A DNA stretch of 44,904 bases, from positions 1 to 44,904 of the forward strand of contig NZ_PPRT01000009.1 of NCBI RefSeq assembly GCF_002902725.1, given 5' to 3'. The DNA comes from Staphylococcus caprae (GTDB taxonomy: Bacteria; Bacillota; Bacilli; Staphylococcales; Staphylococcaceae). Shown piece after piece: positions 28,163 through 37,039 of this stretch. Made by a program: the position numbers and the translations under genes. Position 1 is the stretch's first letter; every line of letters starts with the position of its first letter. Below the pieces are notes generated by a model. It was not told the origin of the DNA. It saw nothing but the letters and a program-made list of their open reading frames with translations, and made no database searches.

Positions 28163-30172
28163 TTAGCGTCTACTATTAACAATCATGTAATAAATACGCG
28201 AAGTAATCCAGTACATGAGAGAGTATATAGCAATAAATACTACAATTACTCCTAAGTAACTTGTCGCAAACATTCCAATGTCTTTAACTGTTACGAATCC
28301 AAGAAGATTAAAAATTATTTTAGATGCAACCAAGGTGTGAATCATTGCTACAATTACAGGTATTGAGAATATCCAGATGATTTGTTTGTTTATAATTTGT
28401 TTAATCAAACTTTGTTCTAATCCAATTTTCTTCATGACTTCGTATTCGTGTCGATCATCGTAACCCTCAGAAATTTGTTTATAATACATCATCAAGAATA
28501 TCGCAATGAGTAAGACAAATGATACAACTGTGCCGACAAATATTAACCCTCCGTTAACTCCTATCCACTGCCTCTTAAACGTTGGTTTATCCTCTATGAA
28601 TCCTTTAATCTTTTTATTAATTTTATTCATTTGAGCATGTGTCAGAGGTTTATCTTCCATATTATTAAACTCTATATGAGAACTTGAAGGATAAATTTTT
28701 TCTCGATTATCTTTATTTAAATAATTAAATATCTTTGTCTTTGTTTGATTATTCTTCGTTACGATATAGGCACCATCCATGACGTTATCTAAAGTATTGA
28801 TATTCATTTTTTTGATATGCTTCACCTTATATACAGTTCCATTAATTTCTATTTTATTAGTCTTGCTTAATAAACTATTATCCGTGTTAACGGCAATTTC
28901 ATTACTTTTAAGATTAAGATGGGAATGGTAATGATTATAATCGGCAAGTGTCATAAAAGTTATTGTAAAATAGTGAGGTACTTGTTTAGATAAATAGAAT
29001 AATCTACCATCAAATTGATTTGAGCTCGGATTCAATGTTGAACCATTTTTGTTCATTTCTAATTCAGCATTGATTGTATCTAAGGTATACCTTTTAAACG
29101 TATCAGTTTTGACATGTTTTTTAATATAATCTTCTGTTTTTGTCATATCTTTTTTTACTTTTTTATCCTTATGAAAGTCGCCACTCATATTGACTTTATA
29201 TTGATTCGCCCATATATTATCTAATCTTTCATTGAAACCTCTGTATGTTTGAATCGTCATACCTAAAGTGACTATAAGAAAAGTAGATAATAATGAAATG
29301 GTAGCCAAACTTACCGCATTGGATTTCAAACGACTTCTTAGGTTAGATACGGTAAAAAAGTTATTGGTCTTATAGTAGAATTTTGGTATTTTTTTCAAAC
29401 AATCCAGTATTACAACGCTTAAAGATATAAAAAGAAAGTACGTGCCTAGAAATACGCAAAACATCGCCACAAATATAGACGCTAATGAACCCATTGCCGA
29501 ATTATCTTGTAAGGCAATGCTATACCCAGTGCCTGTCGCAAGGATGCCCAATACCAATACAATATAAGTGAAAATTTTAGATGTTTTCCCTGACTTTTTT
29601 ACGTTTTGATCGACTAGTTTAAGCGGACTTTGGAAAGTTACTTTTATAATATTAATCATATTGAGAACGCTTAAAACTACAATCAGCATCGTTAAAGTAA
29701 TTAACATGGACTTAAAGTCAAATGGGTAATCAACTAAACTCGCATTTTTGCCTATCCATACCTTACTTATAAGCATAAAATATAAAGAACCGAATAAATA
29801 TCCACCAATCATACTAATACAACTTATAATTATGAAATTAATAAAAGATTCAATAATAAGTACAATTTTAAGATGTTTCTTCTCCATCCCTAAAATCATA
29901 TACACTGCGAATTCTCGTTGCCTTCTCTTAATAACAAAGTTATTTGCATAGACAACAAAAATCAATGTCAACATAGACATTAGTACATTACCAAGTATGG
30001 CAAATAGTGGCAAAAAGCTATTATGCTTTTGAGTATAGGTGTTTTGTGTAATCGAGATTAATATGTACTCTATAGCAAACATAATACTGACAGCAATAAT
30101 AAATGGGATGATAATATGACGTTGTGTAACGTAACTTCGTTTAACCATTTGCCAAAGCATCTTGAATGTCAC
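28163..30172 (-). CDS. braE: BceB/BraE-type ABC transporter permease (peptide antibiotic sensing/resistance)
   Basis: The 669-residue permease has ten membrane helices and a large extracellular loop (about residues 310-520) between helices seven and eight, the layout of BceB-type proteins that detect bacitracin, nisin or similar peptides. FtsX-like segments appear near ANNFVIKRRQREFAVYMILGMEKKHL and YDDRHEYEVMKKIGLEQSL. The start is taken as GTG at 30172 behind GAGG, directly after the ATPase stop. The in-frame ATG at 30190 lies within the ATPase gene. With the adjacent ATPase and two-component genes it matches the BraRS-BraDE module of S. aureus. A related VraFG/VraDE role cannot be excluded. 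Confidence 0.82.
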   Translation of the reverse strand: MTFKMLWQMVKRSYVTQRHIIIPFIIAVSIMFAIEYILISITQNTYTQKHNSFLPLFAILGNVLMSMLTLIFVVYANNFVIKRRQREFAVYMILGMEKKHLKIVLIIESFINFIIISCISMIGGYLFGSLYFMLISKVWIGKNASLVDYPFDFKSMLITLTMLIVVLSVLNMINIIKVTFQSPLKLVDQNVKKSGKTSKIFTYIVLVLGILATGTGYSIALQDNSAMGSLASIFVAMFCVFLGTYFLFISLSVVILDCLKKIPKFYYKTNNFFTVSNLRSRLKSNAVSLATISLLSTFLIVTLGMTIQTYRGFNERLDNIWANQYKVNMSGDFHKDKKVKKDMTKTEDYIKKHVKTDTFKRYTLDTINAELEMNKNGSTLNPSSNQFDGRLFYLSKQVPHYFTITFMTLADYNHYHSHLNLKSNEIAVNTDNSLLSKTNKIEINGTVYKVKHIKKMNINTLDNVMDGAYIVTKNNQTKTKIFNYLNKDNREKIYPSSSHIEFNNMEDKPLTHAQMNKINKKIKGFIEDKPTFKRQWIGVNGGLIFVGTVVSFVLLIAIFLMMYYKQISEGYDDRHEYEVMKKIGLEQSLIKQIINKQIIWIFSIPVIVAMIHTLVASKIIFNLLGFVTVKDIGMFATSYLGVIVVFIAIYSLMYWITSRIYYMIVNSRR

Positions 30173-30173
30173 A

Positions 30174-30926
30174 CTAATCACCTCTCCCATTTAAGATGGC
30201 TAAACTGTCGGCAATTCGTTTCTGATATTCATCTCGAGATTCTTCACCACGATAAATTTCGTGATATAATCTGCCATCTTTGATAAAAATCACACGTTCG
30301 GCATAGGAGGCATCAATATTAGAGTGTGTGACCATTAATATCGTTTGATTATTTTGGTTAATTTCTCTAAAGAGTTTCATAAGATTTTTAGAAGTTTTAG
30401 AATCAAGCGCGCCTGTTGGTTCATCGGCGAGAAGTAATTTAGGTTGAGCAATCAGTGCACGGGCTATGGCAACACGTTGCTTTTGACCACCTGAAATTTC
30501 GTATGGATATTTATCTAGTAGATCATGAATCCCTAATTGAGTACTTATCGATTTAAGACGTTCGTCCATCGTTTTAGGGCGTTCATTCGCAAGGACAAGT
30601 GGCATCAAAATATTATCTTTGTTGGACATAGTATTAAGTACGTTGAAATCTTGAAAGACAAACCCTAATGTTTCCCTGCGAAAACGGGCAATTTCTTTAT
30701 TTCGCAATTTATTAATCGCTGTACCATTCAATGTAATAAAGCCTTCAGTTAATTTATCGAAAGTAGCTATGAGATTGAGTAATGTAGACTTACCGGAACC
30801 AGACTCCCCCATAATAGCTACAAATTCGCCTTCTTCTATTTCTAAGTTCATATTATTTAACGCAGTCGTTGAGTTAAGCCCTCTGCCATATACTTTTTTT
30901 ACACTTTTCACTTCTAATAACATCAT
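30174..30926 (-). CDS. braD: BceA/BraD-type ABC transporter ATPase
   Basis: The 250-residue ATPase has Walker A GESGSGKST (about residues 38-46), Q-loop FVFQDFNVL, signature SGGQKQRVAIARAL, and Walker B LLADEPTGALD. It is the MacB/LolD-like class that pairs with FtsX/BceB permeases. Two ATGs start the gene (30926 and 30923), with AAAGGGG fitting the second slightly better. The permease follows with no spacer. A hairpin and paired CTTACA repeats lie just upstream. Confidence 0.85.
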   Translation of the reverse strand: MMLLEVKSVKKVYGRGLNSTTALNNMNLEIEEGEFVAIMGESGSGKSTLLNLIATFDKLTEGFITLNGTAINKLRNKEIARFRRETLGFVFQDFNVLNTMSNKDNILMPLVLANERPKTMDERLKSISTQLGIHDLLDKYPYEISGGQKQRVAIARALIAQPKLLLADEPTGALDSKTSKNLMKLFREINQNNQTILMVTHSNIDASYAERVIFIKDGRLYHEIYRGEESRDEYQKRIADSLAILNGRGD

Positions 30927-30971
30927 GAATGCCCCTTTCTCATTTCACTTATTATCATAAAATAAAAAAGC

Positions 30972-31018
30972 GCCAACAACATTCATAATTTCTTACAAAT
31001 ATCGTTGGCAAACTTACA
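30972..31018. promoter_or_regulatory. Hairpin and CTTACA direct repeats between braS-like and braD-like genes
   Basis: GCCAAC (31009-31004 on the minus strand) pairs with GTTGGC (30977-30972) and is followed by GCTTTTTTA, a terminator-like end after the sensor kinase. On the plus strand CTTACA occurs at 30992-30997 and 31013-31018, 21 bases apart, that is two helical turns. This pattern could be a binding site for the OmpR-type regulator at a second promoter for the transporter genes. Confidence 0.55.
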
Positions 31019-31033
31019 GTTTTGAAAGTTTAG

Positions 31034-31930
31034 CTAATTTTCTCTCGGAAAATGGATTTTAAATGTTGTACCTTCATTAAGTGTTGAATCTACATCGACC
31101 TCATGATTCAGGTGATTAGAAATATGTTTAACAATAAATAAACCTATTCCACTTGATTCTTCATTGAGTCTGCCATTATAACCTGAATAGCCTTTATCAA
31201 ATATTTTGGGAATATCTGCTTTACTGATACCTACGCCATTATCTTTGATGATAAGTGATTGTTCTGATGCATCGAATTCAATCCATATATCCTTTCCACG
31301 TGCATATTTCAAAGCATTGTTAAGAATTTGTTCAATCATTATTGAAGTCCATTGCGCATCAGTTAAAACTTTATCTTCACATTTTTCATAATGAATTCGC
31401 GTATGTTGTTCAATAAACTGAATTCTATATTTCATAATAAGTGGACGAATGAGTTCGTTAATTTCAACTTCTGAAATTGTCATATCGGATTCTTCGTTGA
31501 GTAATTTTAAATAACTCAAAGCTAAGCTTGTATAGTTATCGATTTGTACGATTTCTTGTCTGACACGATTCACGACATTTTCTTCATTACGCTCAAGTAA
31601 TAATTGAGAAGCTGTTATAGGCATTTTAATTTGATGTACCCATGTTAGAAAATAACTTTCTACATCATTACGATATTCCACTTGTTGATTTTTCACTTCT
31701 GTTAATTCATTTTCCAAATTATCAATCGTCTCTTTAAGACGCACATCTTTCTTAAATCCAAGATATTTAATCCACCAATGAATGGATATGACGAGTAACA
31801 CGATACCTAGCGCAAGACCGAAAGCACTAAATGGCAATGTAAACAGGAAGAAAATAAGTGCAAATAATAAAAATATACATACTACGATTGAGATTTCATT
31901 ACGAATTGATTTAATAAATGATAGTAACAT
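31034..31930 (-). CDS. braS: BceS/BraS-type intramembrane-sensing histidine kinase
   Basis: The 298-residue kinase has two membrane helices (about residues 14-30 and 37-52) with almost no extracellular loop, the hallmark of kinases that rely on a partner ABC transporter to detect peptides. The H-box is YFLTWVHQIKMPI, and the ATP-binding lobe has EQILNNALKYA, DNGVGIS and SSGIGLFIVK. The gene starts five bases after the response regulator stop. In S. aureus, BraS (NsaS) activates VraDE for bacitracin and nisin resistance; whether this orthologue does so is inference. Confidence 0.85.
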   Translation of the reverse strand: MLLSFIKSIRNEISIVVCIFLLFALIFFLFTLPFSAFGLALGIVLLVISIHWWIKYLGFKKDVRLKETIDNLENELTEVKNQQVEYRNDVESYFLTWVHQIKMPITASQLLLERNEENVVNRVRQEIVQIDNYTSLALSYLKLLNEESDMTISEVEINELIRPLIMKYRIQFIEQHTRIHYEKCEDKVLTDAQWTSIMIEQILNNALKYARGKDIWIEFDASEQSLIIKDNGVGISKADIPKIFDKGYSGYNGRLNEESSGIGLFIVKHISNHLNHEVDVDSTLNEGTTFKIHFPREN

Positions 31931-31935
31931 AATTT

Positions 31936-32601
31936 TTAAACCCTATATCCGACATTTTTCTTTGTTTCTATAAAATGATCCACACCGATAGATGATAATT
32001 TTTTACGTAATCGTGTCATATTTACTGCTAATGTATTGTCATCGATGAAGTTTTCAGATTCCCAACATTTTTCAATCAAAGTTGTACGACTTACATATTT
32101 ACCTTCATTTTGGAACAGCATTTTCAGAATTTGAAGTTCTGTTAGTGATAATTGAACCGCTTTGCCTTCCTTAATTAGTTTTGCTTCATCAAGGATAAGT
32201 TTACAGCCTTTCACATCCAATTCGTCATTAGACACTGATAGGTCGTATGTTCGTCGTAGCAAGGCTTGGATCTTTGCGATGGTTAACGATAAGTTGAACG
32301 GCTTCTCAATAAAGTCGTCGCCACCCATTTGAATTGCCATAATTTGATCCATATTATCCGTACGCGAACTTATAAACATAATAGGGACGTTGGATACTTT
32401 ACGCATTTCTTGACACCAATGAAAGCCATTAAGCGTAGGCAAATTAATGTCTAATAAGACAAGCTGCGGATCCATTTCATAAAAATCTTCCATGATTTTG
32501 TCAAAATTCTCAACCACTTTTACGTCGTAGTTCCATTTTGACAATTCATTCGCCAAACTTTCAGCAATCACTAAGTCGTCTTCTACAATGAGAATCTTCA
32601 T
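31936..32601 (-). CDS. braR: OmpR-family response regulator, BceR/BraR type
   Basis: The 221-residue regulator has a receiver domain with phospho-acceptor Asp in LVLLDINLPTLNG and conserved acidic residues VEDD near the N terminus, plus Lys in IEKPFNL. A winged-helix output domain from about residue 125 ends ETKKNVGYRV. It precedes the kinase gene. AAGGTG precedes the ATG. A short membrane-peptide gene lies 31 bases before it. Confidence 0.88.
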   Translation of the reverse strand: MKILIVEDDLVIAESLANELSKWNYDVKVVENFDKIMEDFYEMDPQLVLLDINLPTLNGFHWCQEMRKVSNVPIMFISSRTDNMDQIMAIQMGGDDFIEKPFNLSLTIAKIQALLRRTYDLSVSNDELDVKGCKLILDEAKLIKEGKAVQLSLTELQILKMLFQNEGKYVSRTTLIEKCWESENFIDDNTLAVNMTRLRKKLSSIGVDHFIETKKNVGYRV

Positions 32602-32632
32602 ACCTGTTCACCTTTCAACCACATTGTGTAAT

Positions 32633-32785
32633 TTATTTATCCTCTTCTGAATCATAAACTTTATTTTTATCTTTTTCAATTTGGTCTTTTTGTTCTTGAG
32701 CCTTTTTACTTCTTCGTCTTTCTTCAAATATACCTAAAGCAATAAATCCAATGATTAAAATTGGAGATAACATAACAAGTATCAT
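32633..32785 (-). CDS. Small membrane peptide upstream of braR
   Basis: This 50-residue frame was found in the gap. It has an N-terminal helix (about 17 residues, ILVMLSPILIIGFIALGIF), a basic patch EERRRSKK, and an acidic Lys-rich tail. AGGTG lies five bases before the second of two adjacent ATGs (32785; the first is 32788). It is collinear with the two-component genes and ends 31 bases before braR. The gene could tune the sensor or the transporter, as small peptides do near VraDE, but no function is shown. Confidence 0.6.
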   Translation of the reverse strand: MILVMLSPILIIGFIALGIFEERRRSKKAQEQKDQIEKDKNKVYDSEEDK

Positions 32786-32788
32786 CAT

Positions 32789-33115
32789 TTCACCTACTTC
32801 AAAGAGTTAAAATTCCTATTATTAATTAAGATTCTGTTTATCCTCATTTTACATGTTTATGACTTAAAAAGACATTTTTAAATAAGTTATTCTATCACGA
32901 TATTTTGACACTCAATGGCTGTTGGGGTTCGTAAGAAATGTAATTTTTGATTCACTTACTCATGTGTTGAATTTAATTTTAAACAATTTATATTTAAATT
33001 CCTTTTAGAATTATATCCATTTACAATTCATTTACTTAAAAATTACTTTTAGTCAAAATTCATATTCTATACTGAAATTGCAATACATAACTATACTTAT
33101 TTAGGGGGTACCTTA
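32789..33115. promoter_or_regulatory. Divergent promoter region between bra operon and alkaline phosphatase
   Basis: This AT-rich gap holds the bra-operon promoter on the minus strand and the phosphatase promoter on the plus strand. The phosphatase side contains the PhoP-like repeats listed separately and a TATACT -10-like hexamer at 33068-33073. I see no further gene. Confidence 0.5.
33020..33047 (+). promoter_or_regulatory. PhoP-like tandem repeats of the alkaline phosphatase promoter
   Basis: TTTACA at 33020-33025, TTTACT at 33031-33036 and ATTACT at 33042-33047 repeat at exactly 11 bases. The Bacillus PhoP box is a series of TT(A/T)ACA units with that period. The last unit ends 20 bases before a TATACT -10-like hexamer, replacing a -35 element. 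Confidence 0.6.
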
Positions 33116-34603
33116 ATGATGAATTTTATAAATAAATTGAGTAAAACTACGATAGCAAGTTCAATTGTGGCTGCTTCAGTTTTAGGCGTTTCAAATATCT
33201 CGCACGCTTCTGGAAGTGGTGCAGGTCCAGGAGAAAATGCACAAGGCCAACAAGGACAAGATGATGCCATCGCGTTTGGTAATACTAAGAATCCTAAAAA
33301 TGTTATCTTCATGGTTGGCGACGGCATGGGTCCATCTTTCAACACAGCTTACCGTTATTATAAAAATCAACCTGGCGCTAAAAAAATGAACCCTACTGCG
33401 TTTGATAAATATTTAAAAGGAACAAACCGTACATATCCTAATGATCCTAAAGAAAATGTAACAGACTCAGCTGCTGGCGGGACTGCTTTCGCCACAGGAC
33501 ATAAAACATACAACGGCGCAATTAGCGTTGATAACAACAAAAAACCTTTAAAATCTGTATTAGAACAAGCTAAAGAACAAGGTAAATCGACAGGTTTAGT
33601 AACGACTGCTGAACTTACAGACGCAACACCTGCTGTTTATGCTGCTCACATTGATTCTCGTGATAAAAAAGACGAAATTGCTCAACAATTTTATAATGAT
33701 AAAATCAACGGCCAACACAAAGTAGATGTACTACTAGGTGGAGGTTCTAAATACTTCGGTAAAGAAAATGGTCACCTTGATAAGAAATTCAAAAAAGATG
33801 GTTACGATTTAGTTAACAACAAAACACAACTTCTAAATTCTCAAAGTGATAAAGTTTTAGGAACATTTTCTGAAAAAGATATGCCACTTCAAATCGATGC
33901 ACCGTCAAAAAATCCTTTACTCGTTGATATGGAACAAAGTGCATTAAGTAAGTTAGATAAAAATAAAAAAGGATTCTTCCTAATGGTAGAAGGCGCTTCA
34001 ATCGATAAGGCAGCTCACCCTAACGATGTCACTGGTGTCATGTCTGAAATGAGTGGTTTCGAAAAAGCATTCCAAAATTCAATCGATTATGCCAAAACAA
34101 ATAAAGATACTTTAGTGATTGCAACAGCCGACCATTCTACAGGTGGTATGACTATCGCTAAAGGTAAAGATTATAAGTGGGATCCAGAAGCCATTCATAA
34201 AATGAAACACTCTGGTATGTATATGACTAAAGAGATTGCTTCAGGAAAAGATCCAGAAAAAGTGATTAACGAAGGGTACGGTATCAACTTCCCAAGTAAA
34301 CAAATGGATAAAGTAAAACAAGCTGCGAAAGATTTACGCAAACTTCAAAAAGAAGGTAAAGACGAAAAAGATCCAAAAGTAGTTGCTGCTACAACTAAAT
34401 TACAAAATGCAATTCAAAAACCGATCAATGATGCATCACATACTGGTTGGACTACAAACGGACATACCGGTGAAGACGTGAATACTTACGCTTATGGTCC
34501 AGGATCAAGTAAATTCAAAGGTAACATGGAAAATACTCAAAGTGCTAAAAACATTTTCGATTTCTTTAAAAATGATGTAGCATCTAACCAAAATCAACAA
34601 TAA
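33116..34603 (+). CDS. phoB: Secreted alkaline phosphatase
   Basis: The 495-residue phosphomonoesterase has a signal peptide (cleaved near SHA, residue 31). Motifs are VGDGMGPS (metal Asp69), TDSAAGGTAFATGHKT (nucleophile Ser118), then EGASIDKAAHPND, TADHSTGGM and HTGEDVNTYAYG for zinc and magnesium ligands. It releases phosphate outside the membrane during phosphate starvation. AGGGGG precedes the ATG at 33116. A second ATG follows immediately. PhoP-type repeats upstream support PhoPR control. An insertion of about 60 residues (MKHSGMYMTKEI to NDASHTG) is rich in Lys and is usual in staphylococcal enzymes. Confidence 0.94.
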   Translation: MMNFINKLSKTTIASSIVAASVLGVSNISHASGSGAGPGENAQGQQGQDDAIAFGNTKNPKNVIFMVGDGMGPSFNTAYRYYKNQPGAKKMNPTAFDKYLKGTNRTYPNDPKENVTDSAAGGTAFATGHKTYNGAISVDNNKKPLKSVLEQAKEQGKSTGLVTTAELTDATPAVYAAHIDSRDKKDEIAQQFYNDKINGQHKVDVLLGGGSKYFGKENGHLDKKFKKDGYDLVNNKTQLLNSQSDKVLGTFSEKDMPLQIDAPSKNPLLVDMEQSALSKLDKNKKGFFLMVEGASIDKAAHPNDVTGVMSEMSGFEKAFQNSIDYAKTNKDTLVIATADHSTGGMTIAKGKDYKWDPEAIHKMKHSGMYMTKEIASGKDPEKVINEGYGINFPSKQMDKVKQAAKDLRKLQKEGKDEKDPKVVAATTKLQNAIQKPINDASHTGWTTNGHTGEDVNTYAYGPGSSKFKGNMENTQSAKNIFDFFKNDVASNQNQQ

Positions 34604-34657
34604 TATAATATAGATGTGGGAATCCCGGCGTTTAGCCAAGTAACCCTTGAATATTAC

Positions 34658-34697
34658 AAAACCCAGTTAGAACCTTTCCTCGTTCTAACTGGGTTTT
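34658..34697 (+). terminator. Terminator of the alkaline phosphatase gene
   Basis: A 16-base perfect stem, AAAACCCAGTTAGAAC and GTTCTAACTGGGTTTT, has an eight-base loop. Confidence 0.9.
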
Positions 34698-34731
34698 AAT
34701 TTATAAATCTAAATATTTTTATTAAAAGTAT

Positions 34732-34857
34732 TTATAATTCTGCGTTTGACATACTTTCTTTTTTCATTTGATTGTGCTTAATCAGTTTAAAACCTGCAAA
34801 TCCTCCAACTACTAGTACGACTGCTACTGAAACGCCAATAATAATATTTCTAGTCAT
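34732..34857 (-). CDS. Small single-helix membrane peptide (41 residues)
   Basis: This frame was found in the gap. It has one hydrophobic helix (IIIGVSVAVVLVVGGFAGF) followed by a basic/polar tail of about 18 residues ending SNAEL. AGGTG lies eight bases before the ATG. It sits just downstream of the 33-residue peptide gene and its terminator, so it should be transcribed from its own promoter. I do not recognise a family. Confidence 0.55.
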   Translation of the reverse strand: MTRNIIIGVSVAVVLVVGGFAGFKLIKHNQMKKESMSNAEL

Positions 34858-34922
34858 GACTTATTCACCTAATCCTTTCTTCTATATCGACTTCATATAT
34901 AATATTTACCCGAAAATAAAAA

Positions 34923-34956
34923 AATAAGACAGGAACCACGTGGGTCTTGTCTTATT
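34923..34956 (-). terminator. Terminator of the 33-residue peptide gene
   Basis: Eight-base arms AATAAGAC and GTCTTATT extended by an inner stem around CCACGTGG are followed on the minus strand by TTTTTT. Confidence 0.82.
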
Positions 34957-34990
34957 CATTCAATATGATTACTTAATTTAAAAGAAATTC

Positions 34991-35092
34991 TTAGTATTCG
35001 ATGTTTGGTGCTTGGTTTACGTGATTTTGATATTTTTTGAAACCGTAGTATGCTGCGCCAGCTAATGCTAAAATGATTGCTAATTTTTTCAT
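34991..35092 (-). CDS. 33-residue membrane peptide
   Basis: A short frame has ideal AAAGGAGTG seven bases before the ATG, and its own terminator follows. Its N-terminal helix ([17 protein letters not shown]) is followed by a basic, Asn-containing tail. Small size, strong ribosome-binding site and terminator together support a real gene. Function is unknown; membrane association or a toxic-peptide role are possible. Confidence 0.65.
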   Translation of the reverse strand: MKKLAIILALAGAAYYGFKKYQNHVNQAPNIEY

Positions 35093-35364
35093 TCGATAAC
35101 ACTCCTTTCTTAGTTGCATAGTATGAACATGTAAGCTGTTCAAGTCTTTAGTACTATTATACACATTTTAAAGTTAATTTTAAAAATTTCAAATTCATAT
35201 GATATTAATTCTATGAGAATATATTTCATAGCCAACTCCATTTGAGTCAATAACAACTTTCTTATAGTCCATTAGGATGATTTTTCATCTACTATATTGT
35301 GTAATTATCCGAACTGAGTATAATAATTATATCAAATAAACAACATTTTAAGGAGAAACAAAAA
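35093..35364. promoter_or_regulatory. Upstream region of azoreductase and 33-residue peptide
   Basis: Divergent promoters lie here. For azoreductase, TTGTGT at 35297-35302 and TATAAT at 35319-35324 (16-base spacing) form a plausible sigma-A promoter, followed by AAGGAG before the ATG. I find no further gene. Confidence 0.5.
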
Positions 35365-35991
35365 ATGGCAAAATTATTATACATTACAGCTCATCCGTTA
35401 GATGAACTTGTATCAAACTCAATGGCAGCAGGTAAAGCTTTCATCGAATCTTATCAAAACAATCACTCAGATGATGAAGTTAAACATATCGACTTATTCA
35501 CTGAGGATATCCCTTATATTGATAAAGATGTATTAACAGGTTGGGGTAAAGCAGCTAAAGGCGAAGAACTTACTTCAGAAGAAAGTAAAAAGGTAACTCG
35601 TCTTGGAGCAATTCTTGACGAATTCTTAGAAGCAGATAAATACGTTTTCGTAAGCCCAATGTGGAATTTATCCTTCCCACCTGTTTTAAAAGCATACATC
35701 GATGCTATTGCAGTAGCAGGTAAAACGTTTAAATACACTGCTGAAGGCCCTCAAGGTCTTTTAACTGATAAAAAAGTACTTCATATTCAATCTAGAGGCG
35801 GCTATTATAGTGAAGGCCCAACCGCAGAAGTTGAATCTGGAGATCGTTATTTAAGAAATATTATGACATTCTTAGGCGTTCCTTCTTATGAAACAGTGAT
35901 TATTGAAGGTCATAACGCTGAACCTGAAAAAGCTGAAGAAATCAAATTAGCTGGTGTTGAAGAAGCTAAGGACTTAGGTAAAACATTCTAA
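35365..35991 (+). CDS. azoR: FMN-dependent NADH-azoreductase
   Basis: The 208-residue flavodoxin-fold reductase starts [17 protein letters not shown], the FMN-phosphate loop of AzoR. It contains [19 protein letters not shown] and [12 protein letters not shown], which bind the flavin and quinone/azo substrate. The enzyme reduces azo bonds and quinones with two electrons from NADH. It is monocistronic with a strong terminator. Confidence 0.92.
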   Translation: MAKLLYITAHPLDELVSNSMAAGKAFIESYQNNHSDDEVKHIDLFTEDIPYIDKDVLTGWGKAAKGEELTSEESKKVTRLGAILDEFLEADKYVFVSPMWNLSFPPVLKAYIDAIAVAGKTFKYTAEGPQGLLTDKKVLHIQSRGGYYSEGPTAEVESGDRYLRNIMTFLGVPSYETVIIEGHNAEPEKAEEIKLAGVEEAKDLGKTF

Positions 35992-36002
35992 TATATTCAT
36001 TA

Positions 36003-36042
36003 AAAAATTCTCAGGTGCGCACATGCGTATCTGAGAATTTTT
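36003..36042. terminator. Terminator between azoR and the convergent hydrolase gene
   Basis: Twelve-base arms AAAAATTCTCAG and CTGAGAATTTTT enclose a 16-base loop. The A and T runs allow use from both directions. Confidence 0.85.
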
Positions 36043-36065
36043 AATTTTAGCAACATCACTATTCA

Positions 36066-36953
36066 TTACCTATCTTCACCGGAGTCATCGACTTGTTGCA
36101 CTGCTTTATCAATCGCATCTGAAAAGCGATACATGACAGGTGACCAGTTACTTCTTTTATTTCTAGAATTTGGCAAAAGTTTCTCGTTCACAAATAAGGA
36201 TTTTCTTAAAGCCGTTGTTAATTCGAGCTGAACGCCTTTACCCTTTATATTCTCATTAACAAAATTCTCTTTTAAATCGCCACCTAAATAGTATGGGGCA
36301 ATTTTTACGACAAAATGATGTTTAACTAATTGCTTTTTAATGGCTTCTTTTAAAGGTGTATCTAATCCGCCTAAATAAATGACAGGTTGATTTCCCTTAG
36401 CACCATGAATCGACACAGTAAAGTCTTTAGATTTCACCATATTTAATAATGTTGGATCGTTGTAATGTGCCGATGTGACGTGTAAATCTTCTGCATGTTT
36501 CTTTCTTAAAACTGTAAATGAGTAATAATCATAGTGATTATCATTAGCGATTAACTTGGTTAATTCTGTAGTTCCCGCTTCTATATTTCCACCATGAGGC
36601 GCTATAACAAGAACGTTACTCCCCACTTTTCTAACTTCTTTCTTCCAATCCACACCTTTTTTCGTATGTTTAAATAATTGCGTCATAGAACGAAAATGAT
36701 CTTTATGATGTACATCTTCTTGAGCTGGCTCAGAAGGTTCTAAATTTACTACTGACTCTCTTCCTTTTTCATCATCATGACCAGCAATCAGTGGTATGTG
36801 ATGTAGTTTAGAATGATGTAATGTTGAATGATTGGATTCTTGTTTATTAGTGCATGCATATGCTAATCCTAAAACTAGAATAACTGTGCTAATAAGTATT
36901 AATATTTTCTTTTTGCTTAAGGTACTCAGTGATGTTCTCTTTTTCAAAATCAA
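36066..36953 (-). CDS. Membrane-anchored poly-gamma-glutamate-hydrolase-like protein
   Basis: The 295-residue product has an N-terminal membrane helix (about residues 15-33) ending LAYAC, a non-canonical lipobox (Cys34). A His-rich stretch follows, then the hydrolase domain from about residue 86. Likely zinc ligands are His120 and Glu125 in APHGGNIEAGT and His183 in VSIHGAKG; LQLELTTALRK closes the domain. This is the PghP/YmaC (DUF867) fold that cleaves poly-gamma-glutamate. The start is TTG at 36953 behind AAGGG. Its neighbour upstream is a longer paralogue with the same domain. Whether the substrate is PGA or another gamma-linked peptide is not shown. Confidence 0.8.
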   Translation of the reverse strand: MILKKRTSLSTLSKKKILILISTVILVLGLAYACTNKQESNHSTLHHSKLHHIPLIAGHDDEKGRESVVNLEPSEPAQEDVHHKDHFRSMTQLFKHTKKGVDWKKEVRKVGSNVLVIAPHGGNIEAGTTELTKLIANDNHYDYYSFTVLRKKHAEDLHVTSAHYNDPTLLNMVKSKDFTVSIHGAKGNQPVIYLGGLDTPLKEAIKKQLVKHHFVVKIAPYYLGGDLKENFVNENIKGKGVQLELTTALRKSLFVNEKLLPNSRNKRSNWSPVMYRFSDAIDKAVQQVDDSGEDR

Positions 36954-37039
36954 ATATTTCCCTTCATATATTTATAAATCTAAAAGTTTAAATTCTTGAT
37001 ATTAGAATATTACGCTTCTTCCATTTATAAATATAAAAA

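Noticed and set aside
33097..33345. 82-residue frame opposite the alkaline phosphatase start
   Set aside because: Antisense to the signal peptide and Gly-rich start of a secure gene.
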